This document shows, piece by piece, positions 58,813 through 64,000 of a DNA stretch of 64,000 nt. The DNA is taken from contig NZ_CP109596.1 of the NCBI RefSeq assembly GCF_036327755.1, positions 4,402,001 through 4,466,000 of the forward strand, given 5' to 3'. The notes beneath the pieces are model-generated. The model searched no databases. It saw nothing but the letters and a program-made list of their open reading frames with translations, and had not been told where the DNA came from. Source of the stretch: Nocardia sp. NBC_01503 (GTDB lineage: Bacteria > Actinomycetota > Actinomycetes > Mycobacteriales > Mycobacteriaceae). The translations under genes and the position numbers were made by a program. The first letter of the stretch is position 1. The number at the start of each line of letters is the position of its first letter.

Positions 58813-59426
58813 ATCCGTGACTCCTGACGCGAATGAAAAAGGTATTCGACGAGGGTGATGAGCGACTGCACGCACGTACGCCGATCGCGTGCGTCCAGGG
58901 CCGTCAGCGGGGTGCCCTCGGCGAGGTCGAGCGCATCGCGGATCTCCTCCAGCGGATACCGCTTGGCGCCCTCGAATTCGTTGACCGCCACCGAATACGG
59001 CACGCCGCGCTGTTCGAGCACGGCGAGCACCTCATCGGACTGTTCGATGCGCCGGGTGTCCACCAGCACCAGCGCACCGAGCGCGCCCAGGGCCAGCTCC
59101 TCCCAGAGCGGGACGAAGCGCTGCTGGCCGGGTGTGCCGAAAAGGTAAAGCGCCAGTTGCGGATTCAGGGTGATGCGGCCGAAATCCATGGCGACGGTGG
59201 TGGTGGTCTTACTGCCGAGTCCGGCCAGATCGTCCACACCGACACTGGCCTCGGTAATGGTCTCCTCGGTGCGCAGCGGTTTGATCTCCGAGACACTGCC
59301 GACGAATGTGGTCTTACCGACGCCGAAATTGCCTGCCACCAACAGCTTTACCGACTTGACGACGGTGGGGGCCAGATAGTCGACGCCGGGAGGCGCCGAC
59401 TCAGACCGCAAGGGCACGGAGCCCAT
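58809..59426 (-). CDS. Conservon GTP-binding protein (CvnD-like, 205 aa)
   Basis: Small P-loop GTPase: Walker A VAGNFGVGKTTFVGS, switch region 'MDFGRITLNPQLALYLFGTP' with DxxG as FGTPGQQRF, and G4-like 'VAVNEFEGAKRY'. Conservon GTPases act with the roadblock and sensor proteins at the membrane. Overlaps the DUF742 gene by 26 nt. Confidence 0.93.
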   Translation of the reverse strand: MGSVPLRSESAPPGVDYLAPTVVKSVKLLVAGNFGVGKTTFVGSVSEIKPLRTEETITEASVGVDDLAGLGSKTTTTVAMDFGRITLNPQLALYLFGTPGQQRFVPLWEELALGALGALVLVDTRRIEQSDEVLAVLEQRGVPYSVAVNEFEGAKRYPLEEIRDALDLAEGTPLTALDARDRRTCVQSLITLVEYLFHSRQESRI

Positions 59427-59745
59427 TCAGTACCTCTTCCAGCAAGCTGACGTCCGGCAGGGTGTGTACGGGCGTCCGGGTTATCAGGTGACCGCTGTCG
59501 AGCAGGTCCGCGACGACGATCTTCACCACCGAGGGTGGCAGGTCGAGATGTGCGGCGATCTCGGCCAGTGACAGGGCATCTCGGCACAGCGCGCAGATTC
59601 TGCGCGCATCGGGCGAGCCACCCTGTAGCGCGAGGTCGGCGGCGACGATCACGGTGACCAGGTCCAGCTGCCGGGTGGGGCGCGAACGCCCACCCGTGCG
59701 CACATAGGCCCGGACCAGATCGGGATCCCGCCGCGGCCCGGTCAC
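59401..59745 (-). CDS. Conservon DUF742 protein (CvnC-like, 114 aa)
   Basis: Typical DUF742 of about 115 residues: 'PDLVRAYVRTGGRSRPTRQL' and a winged-helix-like tail 'LSLAEIAAHLDLPPSVVKIV' then 'DLLDSGHLITRTP'. Standard third conservon component, of uncertain function, possibly linking the GTPase and roadblock protein. Confidence 0.93.
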   Translation of the reverse strand: MTGPRRDPDLVRAYVRTGGRSRPTRQLDLVTVIVAADLALQGGSPDARRICALCRDALSLAEIAAHLDLPPSVVKIVVADLLDSGHLITRTPVHTLPDVSLLEEVLNGLRALAV

Positions 59746-60185
59746 GGCCGGGCGCCGCCGCGCGGTATGGCGCCGAGCTCGTGCCCGACCCGCGCGGCCA
59801 GCTCGTTGAGCCGATGCGCGACCAGCGCCACATCGACCTCCGGGGTGGTGGAGACGCCGATGACCGCACCCTCGCCGGCGGCGGTGATGAAGATCATTCC
59901 GCCGTCGTACTCGGTGACGTTCTGGCGTACGCGATCCTGCGGCCCGCCGCAGAACTCACCGAGCGCCTTGCCGAGGGAGCGCAGGCCCGAGGCCGCGGCG
60001 GCGAAGCGTTCGGCATTGTCCTTGGAGATATTGCCCGAGTGCGCGATGCGCAGACCGTCCTCCGACAGCAGCACCGCGAACCGGACGCCGGGGATATCGA
60101 GATCCGAGAGCATCCAACCCAGCCGGTTGCTGTTATCGGGGTTGGGGACCGCGGTCTGCGGATCGGCCGCTATCGGTGAGTTCAC
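59742..60185 (-). CDS. Conservon roadblock/LC7 protein (CvnB-like, 147 aa)
   Basis: Roadblock fold: 'GWMLSDLDIPGVRFAVLLSE', 'ISKDNAERFAAAASGLRSLG' and 'GGMIFITAAGEGAVIGVSTT'. GTG 60185 overlaps the upstream ATPase gene (GTGA). Roadblock proteins regulate the conservon GTPase nucleotide state. Overlaps the DUF742 gene by 4 nt. Confidence 0.93.
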   Translation of the reverse strand: MNSPIAADPQTAVPNPDNSNRLGWMLSDLDIPGVRFAVLLSEDGLRIAHSGNISKDNAERFAAAASGLRSLGKALGEFCGGPQDRVRQNVTEYDGGMIFITAAGEGAVIGVSTTPEVDVALVAHRLNELAARVGHELGAIPRGGARP

Positions 60186-61618
60186 GAGTTCTTCCCTTCG
60201 GTCTGGTCGGTTTCGGCTGCGGCGACACGGCCACTGACCGAACCGCTGTACCACGCCACGGCGATTTCCGGTCGAGCTAGTTGGAGCGTCGGCGTAGGCG
60301 CGGGTTCGAGCGCCTGCGGCAGACTGGGCGCCGCCTGGAGGGCGGGCATCGGAGCGGAGGTGGGGCCGCTGGGCTGCACCACCGTGCGCCGCCGCCGCTT
60401 GGTGAGACCGCTGGCGGTGAGGGCCGCGGCGATTTCTTCCTCTTCCACAGTGGTTGGCTCCTGCGCCGGGGCGACGACCATGGGCGCTGCCAATGCGGGC
60501 TGCTCCGGCACGTCCTGCGGTGCGACCAAGAGTGATTCGGGAATGAAGACCATGGCGCGCACACCGCCGTAGGCGTTCGGACCGTCGACGTAGACGCTGA
60601 ATCCGTAGCGGCGCACCAGCGCCGCGATGGACGGGAAGCCGATCTTCGGCGCGGGGCCGAGTTCGAGAATATCGACCGAGCGTTCCCCGGCGAGCACCTG
60701 GCGGGCATCCTCGAGCTGCTCGGGATTCATTCGCACGCCGGCGTCATCGATGAGGATGGTCACGCCGTGGTGGCCCTCCTGAAAGCTGATGTCCACGAAC
60801 GAGGTCGGCGGCGAATACCGCAGCGCGTTGTCCAGCAGCGTCGCCACGGTGTGCACCAGCGGCTCCACCACGCGACTGACCACCACGCGGTCGGCCTGGG
60901 TGGTGCGCACGCGCAGATAGTCACGCACACGCCCGACGGCGCCGCCGACCACATCGGTCACCGACTGCTGCGGCCAGCGCCGACCGGGAAGTCCACCGCT
61001 GACGATCACATAGGACTGCGCCTGCCGGATCATCTGCTGCACACTGTGATCGATGCGGATGAGCGTCTCGTAGACCGCGTCATCGCGATGCTCGCGCAGC
61101 GCCGAGCTGACCACCTTGCCGACGTCCGCGCCCAGGCTCACCACCGAGGTGCCGAAGGAGCGCACGGCCGCGCCGGTCACATCGCGGGACGCGCCCTGCG
61201 CCTGATCGCGTACCGCCTGCGCCTCATCGCGCACGGCCTGCTCGGCCTTGGCGATCGCCTGCCGGGCCTGTGCCTCGACCTCGCGCTTGCCCTGCTCCGA
61301 AGCCTCGGCCCAGAGCAGGCGCAAATCTTCGGCAAAGTACTCGACGGTCTGCCAGACCAGCGGAGCGATATTGGACTGCTCGAGTCCGGGCGGACTCTCG
61401 GTCCCGGTGATCGGCATACCCGGACGCCGAATCGATTCGGTGACCGACGGAAGCGTCTTGCGCACAAGCTGTTCGAGCAATTGCTCCCAGCCTCGCACCT
61501 GTGCGGCCAGTTGATCGGCGCGCTTGCGCTCGGTGCGGACGCGCACCGCCGCATAACCCGCTGTCGCCACCGCGACCACAAGTAGAGGAACAAGTATCCA
61601 GAGAAACATCACGGCCAT
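60182..61618 (-). CDS. Conservon sensor kinase-like ATPase (CvnA-like, 478 aa)
   Basis: N-terminal hydrophobic anchor 'MFLWILVPLLVVAVATAGYA', long coiled-coil region with many Ala/Glu/Gln, then an HATPase_c domain: N box 'LVHTVATLLDNALRYSPPTS', G box 'VTILIDDAGVRMNPEQLEDA' and 'APKIGFPSIAALVRRYGFSV'. A proline-rich tail with a Thr-rich linker ends the protein. No clear phospho-acceptor His box, as often in conservons. Start ATG 61618; TTG 61633 and ATG 61609 are possible. Confidence 0.9.
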   Translation of the reverse strand: MAVMFLWILVPLLVVAVATAGYAAVRVRTERKRADQLAAQVRGWEQLLEQLVRKTLPSVTESIRRPGMPITGTESPPGLEQSNIAPLVWQTVEYFAEDLRLLWAEASEQGKREVEAQARQAIAKAEQAVRDEAQAVRDQAQGASRDVTGAAVRSFGTSVVSLGADVGKVVSSALREHRDDAVYETLIRIDHSVQQMIRQAQSYVIVSGGLPGRRWPQQSVTDVVGGAVGRVRDYLRVRTTQADRVVVSRVVEPLVHTVATLLDNALRYSPPTSFVDISFQEGHHGVTILIDDAGVRMNPEQLEDARQVLAGERSVDILELGPAPKIGFPSIAALVRRYGFSVYVDGPNAYGGVRAMVFIPESLLVAPQDVPEQPALAAPMVVAPAQEPTTVEEEEIAAALTASGLTKRRRRTVVQPSGPTSAPMPALQAAPSLPQALEPAPTPTLQLARPEIAVAWYSGSVSGRVAAAETDQTEGKNS

Positions 61619-61828
61619 ATGGGGTTTCGTCAATCCTGTCGGCTACACCGGGGTCGGGCGCACTCGCGCAACACGCCAGACCGTAGCCCACAACATACCT
61701 ATTCCGTTATCTCAGCGACACTTTCGGATGCAATCCCCGCAAAGTAAGGGCTCATGAGTTGCGAAGTCGGCGTAGTGCGGATGGCTGCGGCGCGGCCCGC
61801 GAAACGCTGGCAAATCGCTCGAACGCAC

Positions 61829-61863
61829 ACCGGCCACCGTACGCATTGCGTACGATGGCCGGT
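61829..61863. promoter_or_regulatory. Large palindrome upstream of the conservon
   Basis: 17-nt arms ACCGGCCACCGTACGCA / TGCGTACGATGGCCGGT separated by one T with one mismatch. TetR-type operator size. Immediately followed by a short plus-strand ORF start (MANQADVQQLSLPESPEF) that reads into the antisense of the ABM gene and looks like a truncated relic. Confidence 0.5.
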
Positions 61864-61915
61864 ATGGCGAATCAGGCAGACGTCCAGCAACTTTCACTGC
61901 CGGAATCGCCCGAAT

Positions 61916-62203
61916 TCAGCTCAGGCCGCGCACATCCGAGATGTCGTACTCGGCGACCGAGGCCGATCGGATTTGCGCGTTCTGCGACTCCGACGGCCCG
62001 CTGCCCCGAAAGGCCTCGACCGCCGCCCGCGACTTCCACCGCTCGAAGATATTGATCCGGCCGGGATCGACCAGATCCGCGGCGAGCGAGAAGTCCAGAC
62101 AACCCGAGGCATTGCGCGCGTGCTCCACGACGGGCACGCACTCCGCGAGGTAGGACTCCCGCTGTTGCGGGTCCACAATGATGTGGCCTGCGACGATCAC
62201 CAT
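61916..62203 (-). CDS. Antibiotic biosynthesis monooxygenase (ABM) domain protein (95 aa)
   Basis: ABM/YgiN-like fold: MVIVAGHIIVDPQQRESYLA, then 'VVEHARNASGCLDFSLAADL' and 'INIFERWKSRAAVEAFRGSG'. Such proteins are cofactorless monooxygenases or small quinol-acting enzymes. Start ATG 62203 has GGAGG upstream. Single gene. Confidence 0.85.
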   Translation of the reverse strand: MVIVAGHIIVDPQQRESYLAECVPVVEHARNASGCLDFSLAADLVDPGRINIFERWKSRAAVEAFRGSGPSESQNAQIRSASVAEYDISDVRGLS

Positions 62204-62283
62204 GTGAATCCTCCGCCCGTACGAATCGATCTCTCGCACAGCCTAGGACGGCGAGTCGCGATGGGAATCACCGGTGATGTTTT

Positions 62284-63021
62284 CTAGCCGAGATACCGGG
62301 CGAAGAAGCGGGCTCGGTGGCTCGATTCGAGTCCGCGCATACCGCGATGATCGCCCGGATAGGCGTGCATCGACTTGTCCTGGGACGCACAGCTATCGAA
62401 CAGCGTGATGGTCGGCTGCGGTTCGATCTGCGGATCGTCCCAGGCGATCAGGAACTCGACCGGAATGCTGGTCTTGCGTGCCGCCTCGATCAGCGCGTCA
62501 TAGACGAAGACCGGTCCGAATGACGCTGCGGCGATGCGGGGTTCCACCGCCGTCAACATCAATCCGATCGCGACGCCGAGCGTCATGCCGCCGTATCCGA
62601 TCGGCGCGTCGGGGCCGATCTCGGGCAGCTCCTGGAGGGCGTCGATGGTGGCCTGCCAGTCGGGTACCGCGCGCTCGGCCAGCGAGGTGTTGTACTCGAC
62701 GATGAGCGGGCCCATCGGCTCGCCCGTCTGATGGGCCCGCTGGAATGCGGCTCGGGCCGCTATGTCTTCGGCGTCCTGCGGTCGATCGCCATGTCCGGGT
62801 GCGTCGATGGCGGCCACGGTGTACCCGCATTCGGTCACCAGATAGCGCGCATTGGCGACCAATCCCGGCGCGTGCTTGTGCATACCGCCGGAGTGGCCAC
62901 TCAGCAGGAGCGGTGCGCCGTCGGTGCCTTGTTCGGGGGACCAGAGCGCCCCGGTGATCTCGCCCAGGGTGAACCCGCGCTCGATGACGCCGTTCACAAC
63001 CGTCTCAGAATTGAATTGCAT
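62284..63021 (-). CDS. Alpha/beta hydrolase with threonine at the nucleophile elbow (245 aa)
   Basis: Dienelactone-hydrolase-like alpha/beta fold: oxyanion loop 'LLLSGHSGGMHKH', core 'YTVAAIDAPGHGDRP', nucleophile elbow 'IGYGGMTLGVAIG', 'PVEFLIAWDDPQIEPQPTI' and catalytic His region 'MHAYPGDHRGMRGLES'. The elbow has Thr147 in place of the usual Ser, so activity may be altered. Preceded by a 17-aa candidate leader ORF. Substrate unknown. Confidence 0.75.
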   Translation of the reverse strand: MQFNSETVVNGVIERGFTLGEITGALWSPEQGTDGAPLLLSGHSGGMHKHAPGLVANARYLVTECGYTVAAIDAPGHGDRPQDAEDIAARAAFQRAHQTGEPMGPLIVEYNTSLAERAVPDWQATIDALQELPEIGPDAPIGYGGMTLGVAIGLMLTAVEPRIAAASFGPVFVYDALIEAARKTSIPVEFLIAWDDPQIEPQPTITLFDSCASQDKSMHAYPGDHRGMRGLESSHRARFFARYLG

Positions 63022-63073
63022 GATGGTGCCTCTCGAATGCCTTGCGTGTCAGGCACTCCCCGCGACACCTACG

Positions 63074-63127
63074 TCAATCGCGCAACCGTGAACAGAGCGG
63101 GAGCACCCACATGGATACAGCGTTCAT
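63074..63127 (-). CDS. 17-aa candidate leader peptide
   Basis: MNAVSMWVLPLCSRLRD, with a near-perfect AGGAGGTGAGACCC ribosome site and its stop 52 nt before the hydrolase ATG. Short, hydrophobic then basic. Could be a regulatory upstream ORF; there is no obvious codon run for classic attenuation. Confidence 0.4.
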   Translation of the reverse strand: MNAVSMWVLPLCSRLRD

Positions 63128-63175
63128 GGGTCTCACCTCCTCTGACGATTTCACGGCGAAAAGGACAATAGCAAC

Positions 63176-63227
63176 CGGCTCCGCCCCCGTCCACCCATTT
63201 ATGAGCTGGCGGACGAGGGCGGAACCG
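63176..63227 (-). terminator. Long hairpin terminator
   Basis: Arms CGGCTCCGCCCCCGTCC / GGACGAGGGCGGAACCG with wobble pairs and an 18-nt loop, just after the zinc-ribbon gene stop. Confidence 0.6.
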
Positions 63228-63234
63228 ATCGGTC

Positions 63235-63678
63235 CTATGCCAGGTCGAGCAGGCGCAGATCGCGACCGCGGACCATCCAGCCGGTGAAGGATTCGATGCG
63301 GCCGCAGGACAGACAGCGTTCGGCCGTGGCGAGAGCGCGAATGCCCGAGCCAGCGGCGTAGAGCGAGTAGCCGACGGCGATATTGAAGTCCCGCTGGTCG
63401 CAGTCGCAGACCATGGGCTGGGTACTGCCGTCGTTCCAGTCGTCGCCACAATCGGCTACGAAATGGGCTGTGCCGCAGCCGCGGCATTCCCGGCGGATGG
63501 TGCCCTCGGCCGGGTTGCCCGAGACGCCGAAAACGTCGGTACCGCAGTTCTCGCAGATCGAGTGTCTGACCTCGTGGATCGCATAGCCCTCCGCGCCCAG
63601 TTCACGCAGGTACGGATCCAGATCGAGTGGGTCGTCACCGATGTGCCAATCCCCGTCCGCGCTCATATGCAATGCCAT
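63235..63678 (-). CDS. Zinc-ribbon protein (147 aa)
   Basis: Cysteine pairs CENCGTD, CRGCGTA, VCDCDQRD and CLSCGRI suggest two zinc knuckles, interrupted by an acidic His/Asp segment 'HFVADCGDDWNDGSTQPM'. No signal peptide. I do not recognise a family. ATG 63678 or 63666 is the likely start. Confidence 0.6.
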   Translation of the reverse strand: MALHMSADGDWHIGDDPLDLDPYLRELGAEGYAIHEVRHSICENCGTDVFGVSGNPAEGTIRRECRGCGTAHFVADCGDDWNDGSTQPMVCDCDQRDFNIAVGYSLYAAGSGIRALATAERCLSCGRIESFTGWMVRGRDLRLLDLA

Positions 63679-63742
63679 AGCCGGGATACAACCAGAAGTC
63701 GCCGGACCTCGCCCCCCGAAGTCGGGACTACTGTGGGCGAAT

Positions 63743-63913
63743 ATGGACCCCAATATCTTGTCGGTACTCACTGGCTTGGGAGTGGGACTGGTCGTGGACA
63801 CCGTGTACGGGTTTCTGACCGCCATCTACCCGCACGTCGGCGCCGGTCTCGGCTCGGTACAACCGGAGTGCGTGCTCGGGACACTATCCGCGGGCACCAC
63901 CTGCATTCGCTGA
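63743..63913 (+). CDS. 56-aa hydrophobic peptide
   Basis: MDPNILSVLTGLGVGLVVDT followed by a second amphipathic segment and two cysteines ('PECVLG', 'TTCIR'). No Shine-Dalgarno is visible upstream of ATG 63743, so a leaderless mRNA or a spurious ORF are both possible. Divergent from the zinc-ribbon gene. Confidence 0.4.
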   Translation: MDPNILSVLTGLGVGLVVDTVYGFLTAIYPHVGAGLGSVQPECVLGTLSAGTTCIR

Positions 63914-63927
63914 CGGCTATCCGGTCA

Positions 63928-63985
63928 CGTCATCCCGGCCATGCCTCCCCCCGTCATCCCGGCCAAGGAGCGCGCCGGGATGACG
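63928..63985. repeat. Tandem/inverted CGTCATCCCGGC element
   Basis: CGTCATCCCGGCC at 63928 and 63952 and its inverted copy GCCGGGATGACG at 63974. Arms form a hairpin; related to the element at 6418-6450. Likely dispersed REP-like or terminator element. Confidence 0.6.
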
Positions 63986-64000
63986 AGAGGACTTTCGCCG

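Overview
The window comes from a high-GC mycolic-acid actinobacterium, most likely Nocardia or a close relative. The evidence is a strongly GC-rich codon style, an antigen-85-type mycolyl esterase, a complete conservon (sensor-like ATPase, roadblock, DUF742, GTPase and two P450s), F420-type and Rrf2/TetR/GntR regulators, and many ATGA/GTGA stop-start overlaps. Identification is from recognised protein motifs only; no database search was run.

Layout. 0.2-9.2 kb: two overlapping acyl-CoA synthetases, a GAF-LuxR regulator, a RaiA/HPF-like protein, an HxlR regulator divergent from a PaaI thioesterase, then a MurG-type glycosyltransferase divergent from a polyprenyl diphosphate synthase. 9.4-14.6 kb: a DUF4388-like/roadblock-like pair, a DUF574-type methyltransferase, a P450 and a free-standing NRPS-type condensation domain. 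14.6-19.3 kb: a compact operon of Ser/Thr kinase, 48-aa membrane peptide, zinc-ribbon P-loop GTPase and a 734-aa GAP1-like protein. This is the most system-like unknown in the window.

19.5-29.8 kb is an accessory island. It starts at tRNA-Ala(GGC) with a serine-recombinase remnant. It then holds a truncated immunity paralogue, a TY-Chap-like protein, an intact immunity gene, a 1031-aa polymorphic toxin with a PD-(D/E)XK-like nuclease, a 0.9 kb non-coding stretch of degenerate repeats, a replication-relaxation protein, an ADP-ribosyltransferase cassette between imperfect 61-nt repeats, and a PIN/antitoxin pair. It looks like a decayed integrative element reused for conflict genes.

29.8-45.8 kb carries transport, small-enzyme and envelope genes: Rrf2 with an MFS pump and matching operators, PPOX proteins, DinB, an AAA ATPase, Ig-like secreted proteins, a GT87 mannosyltransferase, a mycolyl esterase, a 23-aa peptide gene and a TetR-controlled membrane protein/hydrolase pair. 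45.8-55.1 kb is a complete trans-4-hydroxy-L-proline catabolic cluster. It has a GntR regulator, deaminase, alpha-ketoglutarate-semialdehyde dehydrogenase, three-subunit D-hydroxyproline dehydrogenase, 4-hydroxyproline epimerase and APC permease, plus an internally deleted MHS transporter relic. 55.1-64 kb holds two small secreted proteins, the conservon with a CYP154/CYP157-like pair, an ABM monooxygenase, an alpha/beta hydrolase with a candidate leader peptide, and a zinc-ribbon protein.
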